NCBI RefSeq assembly: GCF_025567415.1
Contig: NZ_JAOQJV010000003.1
Span: 124,001-188,000, forward strand
Length of the DNA stretch: 64,000 nucleotides
Origin: Claveliimonas ammoniilytica
GTDB taxonomy: Bacteria; Bacillota; Clostridia; Lachnospirales; Lachnospiraceae
Direction of reading: 5' to 3'
Shown here: piece by piece, positions 10,749 through 20,514 of the stretch
Position numbering within the stretch: the stretch's first letter is position 1
How the letters are laid out: each line of letters opens with the position of its first letter
Program-made: the position numbers and the translations under genes
Notes under the pieces: model-generated
What the model saw: the letters and a program-made list of their open reading frames with translations, nothing else
Told to the model about the DNA's origin: nothing
The model's database searches: none

Positions 10749-11837
10749 TTATAATGCTGTGGCAAGCTCTTTTGACTTATTCTTTGGCACTTTGTCTCCC
10801 TCTTTTGCCTTGATTTCTGCCTTGGCTTTTTCCAGTCTTCCATGGATTCCACCTTTTACTTCCACTTTTTCGGCTGCTTTTTCTTTCTCCAAACGAGCTT
10901 CCCTACGCTCAGCATTTTCCATTACTGCGGTCTTTTTATCACAGAACTGAACCTTATCCGAAAGCTGTTCCTGTCTTTCCACCTGTGTCTCATTGACTTC
11001 CTGTACCATCGCATTTAATTCCGGAACCTGAAAAATGCCGTTATCAGGAAGAATCAGCACTTCATGAATGGAAGATGGGATGACAAAGTAATCACTTCCC
11101 AGGCATTCCCCAATCTGTTTACGAATATCTTCCTGCAGTAACAGGGAAGCTCCATTCATCTTAGCTTTGTTTGTCAGACAGAACATTGGGTTTTCCATGG
11201 CTTCCATATCCATTTTTTCATTCAGCAGGTTTTCTGGTTCTTCACCAAAAATCATAGATTTGATAATCTCATTCATATCCATAAGTGTGACACCACGTTT
11301 TCGGTCTGCCACCATCGCATTCGCTTGAATCTGTTCGGCAGATACTCCCCACTCGTTCATCAGAGAAACAGTTACCGGAATACTGCTGATCCCTTCTCCA
11401 TTTTCCTCCAGATTTACTGCATAATAAGCTGCAAAATCTCCGTGTTCTGTGACTACTTTATCTGCAAGAAGATCGGTATTCCATTCCTTATCACAAATTC
11501 TCATCTGTAATTTGTCCTTCATCTTTTCATAATCCAGAATATCCGTAACTCCCATATCAAAAAATTCTGCTTTTCCCTGTGCCTCAATACGCATATCAGC
11601 CACATCGCCAACACAAGAGTCTACATCTTTTCCATGGATATATTCCTGGTAGAGGGAATCCAGATAGACTGTCGGTACGATTCTCTGATCTCCGTTTGGA
11701 ATCGTAATACCTGTCAACTTCAACCCGTTGTTTTTTTCTACTTCCTGCAGTTTAATTTCTGCGTCCTTGTAAGACTCTGGCAGATACTCCTTTACATTGT
11801 CTTTGACATATTCATAAAATTCTTTTCTGTTCATCAT
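10749..11837 (-). CDS. DUF5688-like ICE protein
   Basis: This 362-residue cytoplasmic protein resembles the DUF5688 family found beside SNF2/methylase genes in Lachnospiraceae elements. The sequence shows a conserved N-terminal half (FYEYVKDNVKEYLP, a central NGDQRIVPTVYLDSLY), a region VSLMNEWGVSAEQIQANAM typical of the family, and a charged C-terminal tail containing IHGRLEKAKA, which echoes the tails of other element proteins. No enzyme motif is visible. The start follows AAAGGGG in the tail of the upstream 46-residue ORF, so the two are probably translationally coupled. Function unknown; the family name is recalled, not searched. Confidence 0.7.
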   Translation of the reverse strand: MMNRKEFYEYVKDNVKEYLPESYKDAEIKLQEVEKNNGLKLTGITIPNGDQRIVPTVYLDSLYQEYIHGKDVDSCVGDVADMRIEAQGKAEFFDMGVTDILDYEKMKDKLQMRICDKEWNTDLLADKVVTEHGDFAAYYAVNLEENGEGISSIPVTVSLMNEWGVSAEQIQANAMVADRKRGVTLMDMNEIIKSMIFGEEPENLLNEKMDMEAMENPMFCLTNKAKMNGASLLLQEDIRKQIGECLGSDYFVIPSSIHEVLILPDNGIFQVPELNAMVQEVNETQVERQEQLSDKVQFCDKKTAVMENAERREARLEKEKAAEKVEVKGGIHGRLEKAKAEIKAKEGDKVPKNKSKELATAL

Positions 11838-11843
11838 ACGCTT

Positions 11844-11984
11844 TTACCCCTTTCTGATCATGTGATGGTTCATTCTTTTTCTGCTGATCATCTGCTCGGC
11901 TTTCTTCTGATAAGCCATCATTCTCTTTAAAGTTTTCTCCTGGTTTTTTCGTGCTTCCTGTCTTTTTTCCATTGCTTTCATCAT
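11844..11984 (-). CDS. Small basic 46-residue ORF
   Basis: An ATG with AGAAAGGAA upstream opens a 46-codon frame that ends in TAA 7 nt before the DUF5688 start. The product is rich in Lys, Arg, Gln and Met (MMKAMEKRQEARKNQ at the N-terminus, NHHMIRKG at the end), predicted as one amphipathic basic helix. It could be a nucleic-acid-binding peptide or a translational leader for the next gene. I recognise no family. It is supported by its ribosome-binding site, its tight spacing and its position just downstream of the adhesin terminator. Confidence 0.55.
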   Translation of the reverse strand: MMKAMEKRQEARKNQEKTLKRMMAYQKKAEQMISRKRMNHHMIRKG

Positions 11985-12018
11985 AGTTTTCTATTCCTTT
12001 CTGTGATTTTTTTGTATG

Positions 12019-12046
12019 AAAAAGGGAGCCTCACATAGAAGCTCCC
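12019..12046 (-). terminator. Intrinsic terminator after the SpaA adhesin gene
   Basis: A GGGAGC / GCTCCC stem with an 11-nt loop, followed by TTTTTC on the minus strand, lies 27 nt past the adhesin stop codon. It should end the adhesin transcript. Confidence 0.75.
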
Positions 12047-12072
12047 AATCATAACCATTGATTTTGGTTTCC

Positions 12073-15000
12073 TTATTTGCTTTTCCTTTTTCTGCTGATA
12101 TAAAGTCCTGCCATACCTCCTGTGGAAGTTACAAGAAGTAGGATCGGCAGCCAGATATTCGTGCTGTCACCTGTTTTCGGTGCATTTGATATCTTTGTCT
12201 CTTCATGGGACTGTGGTGTATCCGGTGTGTTCGGTGTTTCTGGAACTTCCGGTTTCTCGTTTGTCAGATTGAAAGTGACTTCCACGACCGGTGTACTGTC
12301 ATCTGCATAGGCAAACGTCACTTCATGCTTGCTCTGATCCAGTGTGTATCCGTCCAGTGTCTTTGTTTCCACCAGATAATACTTGATCGCCGCATCATAT
12401 TTGCCGTTCTTAAATGTGGCAATCTCATACAGCTTACTTTCCGCATGACCTGCAGCATCTGTCTTTAAGGTTTCCAGAACTTTTCCCTTACTGTCACGGA
12501 GTTCAAATTCTACCCCTTTCAGTGGTTCTCCTGACGATTTATCTGTCTTATTGAGAATCACTTTTCCCTTGGCAGTATCATCTTTCATAGCCACTTTCTG
12601 GATTTCTCCGGTGTCTTTCACCTCAAACGTCACATCGGCTGTCAGAAGATATCCTTTCGGTGCCTGCTCTTCACGTAAGGTATATTTACCGATTGGCAGT
12701 TTTTCGATATAGTGTGCTTCCTCTGTGGAAGTCCAGCTCTCTACTACCTGATCATCCTTATCGAGAATCGTCAGTTTCGCACCCGGAATCTCAGTTTCTC
12801 CTGTGATATCCGTCTTACTGATCTCTACTTTTGTCACATCATCTTTCATATCATGCTTCTGAACCTCTGCTATATTCTCTACTGTAAAGGTAATACTTTC
12901 TGCAGTAACATATCCATCTGCCGGTTTTGTCTCTGTCATGGTGTATTTCTTACCAACAACCAGTTCTTTGATCACATGGGATTCTTCCGTAGAAGTCCAT
13001 TCATCTACTGTATTGCCATCTGAATCCGTTACTTTCAGGTGTGCACCTGGAAGTTCTTTACCTGTTGTCAGGTCTGTTTTGGACAACTCCACTGTGGTTG
13101 GCTGATTTTCAAAAGTAAAGTCGTAGCTTACTTCTGCCTGGTCTTCTCCGGCATATTCAAAGGTAAACTCCTGTACTTCATCTGTTGTAACAAATCCGTC
13201 CGGTGCAAAGATCTCTTTCACATAGTATTTTCCGTCTATCGGAAGATCTGCCGTAAAAGTAATCTGTCCTTTTTCATCCGTTACTCGCTGCTCGATCAGA
13301 CTTTCCTTCTCAAGGAGTACCTCACCCTTTGCATTTTTGATATCTTCACTGGTATAAAGACCGAAGACACCACCTGCAAGAACACGTTCTGTATCTTTTT
13401 CTTTCTTCAGAACCGTAACCTTTACTTTCTGACGGGCATTCTGCCATTTCTCATCATAAGTGATAACTGGTGTATCCTGATCACGATAGGAAAGGTCAAC
13501 ATATCTCGGCTCTTTGTCCAGCACATAACCATGGGCTGTTTTTACTTCCTTCACATAGTACTTGCCAGCCGGGAGATCTCCCATCTGTGCAATACCATTA
13601 GAATCTGTGGTAATGGTTCCCACTTTTTCATCTGCTTTAAAATAATCTTCGCTGACACCATCTGCCGCTTTGATATCTTCCGCAGCAAATACATCGAAAG
13701 TTACATCTGTAAGACTTCCAGTTACATATTCAAAGAGATGCTCCACAGTACCTTTTACATTGTCCAGAAGTGTCACTTTATCCAAAAACTCTCCATTTTT
13801 GTTGATGATCAGAAGTCCTGTCGGTACTTCATCTTTCATCTCTACTTTCTGAATCTCTTCGGTATCTTCCAGCGTGAACTTCACATCCATTGCTTTCAGA
13901 TAACCATAAGGTGCCATTTCCTCACGAAGAGTGTATTCCTCACCAACTGTCAGTCGTTTGATCACATGTGGCTGATCTTTTACAGAAGTCCACTGATCCA
14001 CAACATTTCCTTCTTTATCAAGAACGGTGAGTTTTGCCCCATCCAGTTCCACACCTGTTGTTACATCAGATTTCGTAATTTCTACTGTTGTTGGCTGGTT
14101 CTTTTTCACTGTTTTCAGTTTTACTGTCTTCACATCCTGTCCCTGGTAAGAAGCATTCAGATTCAGAACTTCATCAGAGGACACAAATCCAGCCGGTGCT
14201 TTTAACTCTTTCACATAATACTGTCCAAGTGGCAGATCCAGCGTACATACTGCAAGACCATTATTATCAGAGGTCATTTCCTGTAAGAGTGTGTCTACTT
14301 TCACGATTACTTTTCCATCTGCCTTGATATCCGCTTTGTTATAGATACCAAAGACAGCTCCTGCTACGGTTGCACCATTTTCTGCATCCTGTTTTTCTAC
14401 CTGAATCGCAACTTTCTGTCGGTCATCGCCAACAGTCACTTCTTGTTCAATCACCGGTGTATCCTGATTGGCATAGACAAATGCGACTTCTGATCTGTCA
14501 TGGTTCAGGACAAATCCTTCCGGTGCAGTCTCTTCTACCACATAGTAAGAACCAAGCGGCAGGTTATCAGCAACTGCTTTTCCGTCTTCCCCAGTCGTTA
14601 CCGTTGTTACCAGTGCATCTTTTGCATAGATCAGCTGTCTGTTTCTGTTTTCATCTTTCTGGTAATCCGGTGTATAAATATTTTCAGCTGCATAGACATT
14701 AAATTCTGCACCCTTCAGGTATCTTTCTTCATAAACAAAATCCTTCTTGAATCCGGTCAGCATCTCACCTTTTTTATAGATCGTCAGCTTTCCTTTTACC
14801 GGATGGTTCTCGTAATCTACCGTAATAATGGCATCTCCGCTTTCAGAATCCATCTGGTATGCTGTGTTTGCATCCACTGCAATCTCTACATAATTCTTGT
14901 TGATTGTGTACCCTTCCGGTGCGTTGACTTCCTCAATTCGGTAATGTCCGATCTTCAGATTCTTCGGCATGATCAGATATCCCTGGCTGTCCGTAAAATA

Positions 15001-18000
15001 GGACTTGTGAGTAGTTGTCACTGGGTAAGTTGTTACCTGCTCCACATACTTCTTGTTGTCCAGGTCATATACCTTAAATTCTGTTCCTGCAATCAATACA
15101 GATTTCTTTGTTTCATCGTCTTTTTTCACGATTTTCAGTTTTGCCTTAAACTCTTCATCCAGAAGCACTCGCCAGATCTGTGGCTCGTTTGGATGATGTT
15201 CTGTGATATTCACTTCAAAATCATCGACTGGCTTGTAATTGTGCGGTGTTGTAGTTTCACGCACTATATAGCTTCCAAATGGTAATGGAATACTGCAGGC
15301 ATACCCTTTTTCATCTGTGAAAATCTCAGTTGCTCCATTTTCTCCACTCACTACTGGTTTGACAGAATCAAAATCATAGCTTCCATCTGCTTTCTTTGTA
15401 AGGGAAGATTTCAGATAAACTGTAAATCCGGCTCCGGATAACAGATCTGCATCGGTCTTTCCATTGTTGGCTGCTTTGATGATCTGAAATGGCTGTTTGA
15501 TGACCTGCTCACTGGAAGTGCACTCTCTTTTTACTTCTGCTGTCATATCTCCTTCATAACTGCACACAAGATCATGCTCTTCTGTATCTGCCAGGTATCC
15601 GGTCGGCGGTGTGATCTCTTTGACATAATATTTGCCAAGATATAAACCTTTTACAGAAGACTGTCCTTTGTCATCTGTTGTAAGAGACGCTACCTGTTCT
15701 CCTGCTTTATAAATAGTTCCGGTTGCTCCGTCCGGATGCACGATATCTTCACGGGCATACAGACCATAAACTGCACCTTTCAGTGTGGCATCTCCCTGTG
15801 GTACTGCTTTTCCTGTTTCTTTATCAACTTTGAATAAATTGATCTTTGCTGTCACACGGTCATTGCTGAAGGTATGGGCAAATGATACGGTTGCTTCTTT
15901 ATCATTGGTGTAAGAAAACTTGAACGTATACACATCTTCTGTATTTCTTACATAGCCTTCCGGCGCTTGATCTTCTTTTACGGAATAGGAATATCCAATC
16001 GGAAGATCTGCTGTGAATTTTGCAGTTCCATCTGCTCCAGTAGTTGCTTTCTCAATCAGTGTTCCTTTTTTCACAACAACGGTTCCGTCTGCATTTCTAA
16101 TATCATCGGATGCATACAGTGCAAAAATACCGCCATTCAGTGGTTTCTTTGTATCTTTATCCTGTTTTACTACGGAAACGTCTGCTTTCTGTCTTTCGTT
16201 GTTAAAAGTCACATCTGCAAATACAACTTCTTTATTCTGTCCGGCATAAGTCAGAGTCACTGACTTTTCTTCGCTGCCGTTATAGAAATTGTCCGGTGCT
16301 TTTGCTTCTTTCACCACATAGCTTCCAAGATGCAGGTTCTTCAGTGTAACAGAACCATTCTCACCTGTTGTCAGATTTTCTTTTACCAGGTCTCCTTTGC
16401 TGTACACTTTTGTGCCATAAGCAGTTACGATATCTGCCCCGGCATACACGTTATACACTGCATTTTTCTGTCTGCGGTTTTCATACTGAAATACCGTTCC
16501 ATTTTCACTGACATCTGCTCCGGAAAGCACCTGTCCTTCTTTGTAAATGGTAAGCTCTGCAAGCTGTTCTTTATTTTCTACAGTCACAGAGGAAGTCTTA
16601 CTTGCTACCAGTTTTACATTTGTTGCCGTTGCATTTACTACATATCCCTGTGGTGCTGTGATCTCTTTCAGATAAACGGTATCCTGTGTCTTGATGATCG
16701 TAACAGAAGATTTTCCATTCTTATCTGTTGCCGGCATCTGAGTGAGCAGCTTTGTACAAGCCTCATCGCTGTATACACCGAATACTGCACCTGCAAGATT
16801 AACATCCGCTGTATCGTCTTTCTTTACGATTTCGATCGTAGCCTGTTCAATCCAGGACACCTTTAAGCTTACATATTTTTCATCAGCGACACCTTCTCCA
16901 AACACAAATGCCAGATCCTGAACACTTGCATTCGTAGTCAGTTTATATGCTGAATAATCTTTTGTAATACTTCCCTTCATCTTTGCAGAAAAAGTAGCAC
17001 TTACATCTTTTGTCTGTGTCAGAGGAGCCGAGAGATAAAACGTGGTTCCTCCTCCAATTGTTACGCTTGCACCTGCCGCACTTACATTTCCAGTAGATAC
17101 ATTATGAAACTTTACTCCCTTTGGTAAGTCCATTGTAATTTTCTGCTGGGAAGATGCGTTGAACTGAATGTTCTCCGTTCTCTGAACATTTCCATCTACA
17201 TAAGCTTTTACATTCGGTTTGGAAAATGACATCGCTACATCTGGTATTTCCGGCTTATTCACACAATAATTATAGAGTTCTTTTGCCAAAGCCTCGCCTG
17301 TAGCATTTGTTCCATAGAACGCATCACTGCTTCCATTGGCATAAGATGCAGCCATGTGAATAATGATGAATCTTTTTCCTTCTGAAAAATCTGTGTGTTT
17401 ATTCGCGAAAAAACTTTCGCTTCCTGCGGCATCTGTACCGTAATAACACACTTTTGCTAACGCGTGATTGTCTCCAATCTTTGTAATTGTATAATTTCCA
17501 GATCCAGGCCCTGGCTTAGCTGGCTGTACACAATACGCAATTGCTCTGACGCTTCCGTAGCTGATATAGTACGGCTCTGTCAGATAGGTTCCAAGATTAT
17601 AATCTGCATATCTATACAGTGGTCCTTTTTCAATTGTTACCTGCTGTGTGCTTCTTGCTGAATAAGCCGAAACTGCTTCAAATGTTGCAATCTCTCCCTC
17701 TTCCATAGAATCAAGATCCACACCTTTGTCTCCTGCCTGTTCCAAAACATCGTGAAGCTCTAACCCTGATTCTTCATCATAGGTATCCTGATTCTGTGCC
17801 TGCTCTACTAAATCATCAAATTCATCAGCATCAATATCGGTAATTTCCGAGTCTGATTCTGACTCCTCCGCTTCCTCTGTCTGCTGTTCACTGCCAGCTG
17901 TTTCGGATTCGGTTACTGCTTCACTCCCTGCAGTTTCTGTCTGCGTTTCTGTTTCTTTCTCACGCACAATCAACTTTCGGCTGATCTGATACTTCGGATG

Positions 18001-18366
18001 CTCCTGATTTACCGGTTCCACATAATAGACCGCTTTGTAAGTGTCCGCATGATCTGTCGTAAAATCCTCATCCTTGTCGTTCTTTGCTTCCTCAAATGTG
18101 ACTTTAACCTTGTCATCATCCTTGATTTCCAGTCCTGTGTAGTCTGATTTCACATCAAATACACTGCCTGTTTCAATTTCATAATCTTTGGCAGTCACCA
18201 CTTCATCTTCATCCAGAAAATCTTTCACATCCTCATAAAGTGGAGGTTTTTTCTCTGGCTGAATCTCCGCTGCATATGCAGTCATCGGAGATAACACTGT
18301 ACTAAGCATTGTCATGCCTGCCAGCAATCCAGATACTACTTTCCTAAAATTACCTTTTTTCTTCAT
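12073..18366 (-). CDS. Giant SpaA/Cna-B repeat surface adhesin with thioester-like domain
   Basis: A roughly 2097-residue cell-wall-anchored protein. It has a signal peptide (KKKGNFRKVVSGLLAGMTML to TAYA), an acidic Glu/Ser/Thr linker, and a thioester-like domain whose Cys lies in AYCVQPAKPGP near residue 279. The position where thioester domains usually carry Gln reads IIIHMAASY (His). About 14 SpaA/Cna-B-type repeats follow, each ending in variants of 'YYVKEixAPxGY'. The C-terminus has a Pro/Thr spacer, sorting signal APKTGD (A replacing L of LPxTG), a membrane helix and RKRKSK. No sortase is in the window. The start was chosen at MKKKGNF because AGAGGACC precedes it. In conjugative elements such proteins probably promote cell-cell contact during mating (inference). 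Confidence 0.9.
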   Translation of the reverse strand: MKKKGNFRKVVSGLLAGMTMLSTVLSPMTAYAAEIQPEKKPPLYEDVKDFLDEDEVVTAKDYEIETGSVFDVKSDYTGLEIKDDDKVKVTFEEAKNDKDEDFTTDHADTYKAVYYVEPVNQEHPKYQISRKLIVREKETETQTETAGSEAVTESETAGSEQQTEEAEESESDSEITDIDADEFDDLVEQAQNQDTYDEESGLELHDVLEQAGDKGVDLDSMEEGEIATFEAVSAYSARSTQQVTIEKGPLYRYADYNLGTYLTEPYYISYGSVRAIAYCVQPAKPGPGSGNYTITKIGDNHALAKVCYYGTDAAGSESFFANKHTDFSEGKRFIIIHMAASYANGSSDAFYGTNATGEALAKELYNYCVNKPEIPDVAMSFSKPNVKAYVDGNVQRTENIQFNASSQQKITMDLPKGVKFHNVSTGNVSAAGASVTIGGGTTFYLSAPLTQTKDVSATFSAKMKGSITKDYSAYKLTTNASVQDLAFVFGEGVADEKYVSLKVSWIEQATIEIVKKDDTADVNLAGAVFGVYSDEACTKLLTQMPATDKNGKSSVTIIKTQDTVYLKEITAPQGYVVNATATNVKLVASKTSSVTVENKEQLAELTIYKEGQVLSGADVSENGTVFQYENRRQKNAVYNVYAGADIVTAYGTKVYSKGDLVKENLTTGENGSVTLKNLHLGSYVVKEAKAPDNFYNGSEEKSVTLTYAGQNKEVVFADVTFNNERQKADVSVVKQDKDTKKPLNGGIFALYASDDIRNADGTVVVKKGTLIEKATTGADGTAKFTADLPIGYSYSVKEDQAPEGYVRNTEDVYTFKFSYTNDKEATVSFAHTFSNDRVTAKINLFKVDKETGKAVPQGDATLKGAVYGLYAREDIVHPDGATGTIYKAGEQVASLTTDDKGQSSVKGLYLGKYYVKEITPPTGYLADTEEHDLVCSYEGDMTAEVKRECTSSEQVIKQPFQIIKAANNGKTDADLLSGAGFTVYLKSSLTKKADGSYDFDSVKPVVSGENGATEIFTDEKGYACSIPLPFGSYIVRETTTPHNYKPVDDFEVNITEHHPNEPQIWRVLLDEEFKAKLKIVKKDDETKKSVLIAGTEFKVYDLDNKKYVEQVTTYPVTTTHKSYFTDSQGYLIMPKNLKIGHYRIEEVNAPEGYTINKNYVEIAVDANTAYQMDSESGDAIITVDYENHPVKGKLTIYKKGEMLTGFKKDFVYEERYLKGAEFNVYAAENIYTPDYQKDENRNRQLIYAKDALVTTVTTGEDGKAVADNLPLGSYYVVEETAPEGFVLNHDRSEVAFVYANQDTPVIEQEVTVGDDRQKVAIQVEKQDAENGATVAGAVFGIYNKADIKADGKVIVKVDTLLQEMTSDNNGLAVCTLDLPLGQYYVKELKAPAGFVSSDEVLNLNASYQGQDVKTVKLKTVKKNQPTTVEITKSDVTTGVELDGAKLTVLDKEGNVVDQWTSVKDQPHVIKRLTVGEEYTLREEMAPYGYLKAMDVKFTLEDTEEIQKVEMKDEVPTGLLIINKNGEFLDKVTLLDNVKGTVEHLFEYVTGSLTDVTFDVFAAEDIKAADGVSEDYFKADEKVGTITTDSNGIAQMGDLPAGKYYVKEVKTAHGYVLDKEPRYVDLSYRDQDTPVITYDEKWQNARQKVKVTVLKKEKDTERVLAGGVFGLYTSEDIKNAKGEVLLEKESLIEQRVTDEKGQITFTADLPIDGKYYVKEIFAPDGFVTTDEVQEFTFEYAGEDQAEVSYDFTFENQPTTVELSKTDLTTGKELPGAHLKVTDSDGNTVDEWTSTEESHVIKELVVGKKYTMTETKPADGYVTAESITFTVENIAEVQKHDMKDDVTKVEISKTDITGETEIPGAKLTILDKDDQVVESWTSTEEAHYIEKLPIGKYTLREEQAPKGYLLTADVTFEVKDTGEIQKVAMKDDTAKGKVILNKTDKSSGEPLKGVEFELRDSKGKVLETLKTDAAGHAESKLYEIATFKNGKYDAAIKYYLVETKTLDGYTLDQSKHEVTFAYADDSTPVVEVTFNLTNEKPEVPETPNTPDTPQSHEETKISNAPKTGDSTNIWLPILLLVTSTGGMAGLYISRKRKSK

Positions 18367-18398
18367 GCTAAGGTCCTCTCTTTCATAATATTTGTATG

Positions 18399-18422
18399 AA
18401 AACAGACAGTCCTTAGACTGCC
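18399..18422 (-). terminator. Hairpin between topB and the adhesin gene
   Basis: A 7-bp stem with one G-U pair (GGCAGTC / GACTGTC), a TAAG loop and a TGTTTT tail on the minus strand lies 14 nt past topB. It would reduce read-through from the transfer operon into the adhesin. Confidence 0.55.
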
Positions 18423-18435
18423 TGCAATACACTAC

Positions 18436-20508
18436 TTATCGTTGTGGGAAAATCAGATTGAACTGCACATTCCCCTCGCCGGGATCAACCATTTCCACAG
18501 TTGCTTCATACTGTCGCCCTGTTTTTTTGGATACCAGATCCTTATAATGGATTTTTCCTTTAGCCAGGAACTTCTTTGCTGCCGCCTTATCCATCTTTTT
18601 CCCCTGGCTTGCAAGGAATTTATCATTCTTCCACAAGGTAAAAGCACAGTTCCGGTCAGAACAGTAAAAGTTTACTTTTCCTTCCCTGACATCTGCTCCA
18701 CAGCGGGGACATTTGCCAATGACTTCTCCTTTTGCTTTTCCCTGAAACTGCCCTTTCTTTTCTTCTGAAATACCCTGATATCTGGCAACCAGTTCCTGCA
18801 TCAGCTCTGTAATCCCATTTAGAAATTCATCTGCGGTCTCTGTATTCTGGGCAATGTGATTCAATGCCATTTCCCACTCTGCTGTCATCTTCGGAGATTT
18901 AATCTCATCCGGCAGAACCGTAATCAGTACATTGCCATCATCTGTCGGCACCAGATTTTTCTTTTCCCTTTTCACAAAGCCAGACTGAATCAGTTTTTCA
19001 ATGATTGCTGCCCTTGTTGCCGGTGTGCCAAGTCCTTTCTTTTCTGTATCTCCGGTCAGTTCTTCATTCCCTGCACGTTCCATTGCAGAAAGCAGGGTAT
19101 CTTCTGTGTATTGTTTCGGTGGCTGTGTAAAATGCTCCGATACAAAAGAATCACAAGGGCCGTAATGCTTGCCTGCCCAGATATCCAGCTCCGGCTCTTC
19201 TTTCTCAATCTTTACGCCAAAGAACTGTTTCCATTTATTTTCGATCGCCTTGAATCCTTCCTGCTTTGTTTTCTTTGCCGTGAGATAAAACGTATGATAA
19301 TTACAGGTAATCTGACATTTATGGCTCTCATAAATATAAGGATCTGCGGTTGCCGTCAGTACCCTGGCACTGATCAGATACAAAATCTTACGGTTTCGTT
19401 CTTTCAGTTCACCAATATCTGCTTTGGCTACTTCCATAGTCGGGATAATCGCATGGTGATCAGATACTTTCTTTGAATTTAATACCTTACTCACGTCTGG
19501 CTGATATTCCAGACCTTCAACATAAGGCATTTTCCCAAGTAACATCTGAATCAGAGTTTCTGTGCTTTCTTCCATCTCATCTGTCAGATACTGGCTGTCT
19601 GTTCTCGGATAAGTGACAAGCTTCTGCTCATACATCTCCTGCACGGCATCCAATGTCTGCTGTGCGGTATAGCCAAACATTCTGTTTGCTTCCCTCTGAA
19701 GAGTGGTCAGATCATAGAGTTTTGGAGGGCGTACCGTCTTCTCTTTCACATCATCCTTTTCCACTTCGCACATCCGCTCCAGGCAGTCCGCAGCCACTTT
19801 ATCTGCATCCTCTTTTTTCTGAAAATGCTCTGTAACCGCATCCATATCATCAAACTTGATATGAGCCATATAATATTTTTCTTTGGTAAATTCCTTGATC
19901 TTCTGATTTCGATCCACGATCATGGCAAGTGTTGGTGTCTGCACTCTTCCGACTTTCAGATTCTGGTTATACAGAACGGAAAAAAGACGGCTCGCATTGA
20001 TTCCCACCAGCCAGTCTGCCTTTGCCCTGCAAAGTGCTGACTGATAGAGACTGTCATAACACGAACCGTCTTTTAATGACGCAAATCCATCTTTAATTGC
20101 CTGTTCTTCCATGGAAGAAATCCAGAGCCGCTTCATCGGCTTTTTGCATCCTGCCTGCTCATACACCAGGCGAAAGATTAACTCTCCTTCACGTCCTGCA
20201 TCAGTAGCACAGATCACTTCATCTACATTGGAATCTCTCATCAGTTTTTTCAAGATTCCGTACTGCTTCTTTGTTCCATCCAAAACCTTGTGTCTCCAGC
20301 ATTCCGGCACAATCGGCAGATCTTCATATCTCCATTTTTTATATTTTTCATCGTATTCCGATGCATCGCATAATCCAACTAGATGTCCTATGCACCAGGA
20401 AACGATATAACCGTTTCCCTCCACGTAGCCATCTTTTCTTGTTCTGGCTCCCAGTACCGAAGCCAGTGCCATCGCAACCGATGGCTTTTCTGCAATCACT
20501 AATTTCAT
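18436..20508 (-). CDS. topB: DNA topoisomerase III (type IA)
   Basis: This 690-residue type IA topoisomerase relaxes and decatenates DNA through a 5'-phosphotyrosine intermediate. The Toprim domain starts at once (KLVIAEKPSVAMALASVLG), with the acidic DAGREGELIFR motif near residue 100. The active-site Tyr is in VTYPRTDSQYL. A C-terminal zinc-ribbon-like segment (CPRCGADV ... CSDRNC) is present. Element-borne TopB copies are standard in clostridial ICEs and probably help resolve transferred or replicating DNA. The start sits at AGGAGTAA ATG, a few bases after the DUF4366 stop, so it is the last gene of the transfer operon before a hairpin. Confidence 0.95.
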   Translation of the reverse strand: MKLVIAEKPSVAMALASVLGARTRKDGYVEGNGYIVSWCIGHLVGLCDASEYDEKYKKWRYEDLPIVPECWRHKVLDGTKKQYGILKKLMRDSNVDEVICATDAGREGELIFRLVYEQAGCKKPMKRLWISSMEEQAIKDGFASLKDGSCYDSLYQSALCRAKADWLVGINASRLFSVLYNQNLKVGRVQTPTLAMIVDRNQKIKEFTKEKYYMAHIKFDDMDAVTEHFQKKEDADKVAADCLERMCEVEKDDVKEKTVRPPKLYDLTTLQREANRMFGYTAQQTLDAVQEMYEQKLVTYPRTDSQYLTDEMEESTETLIQMLLGKMPYVEGLEYQPDVSKVLNSKKVSDHHAIIPTMEVAKADIGELKERNRKILYLISARVLTATADPYIYESHKCQITCNYHTFYLTAKKTKQEGFKAIENKWKQFFGVKIEKEEPELDIWAGKHYGPCDSFVSEHFTQPPKQYTEDTLLSAMERAGNEELTGDTEKKGLGTPATRAAIIEKLIQSGFVKREKKNLVPTDDGNVLITVLPDEIKSPKMTAEWEMALNHIAQNTETADEFLNGITELMQELVARYQGISEEKKGQFQGKAKGEVIGKCPRCGADVREGKVNFYCSDRNCAFTLWKNDKFLASQGKKMDKAAAKKFLAKGKIHYKDLVSKKTGRQYEATVEMVDPGEGNVQFNLIFPQR

Positions 20509-20514
20509 TTACTC

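Noticed and set aside
13039..14205. A 388-codon plus-strand ORF inside the adhesin gene
   Set aside because: It is antisense to the SpaA repeats, has a Cys/Phe-rich composition typical of shadow frames, and lacks a start site.
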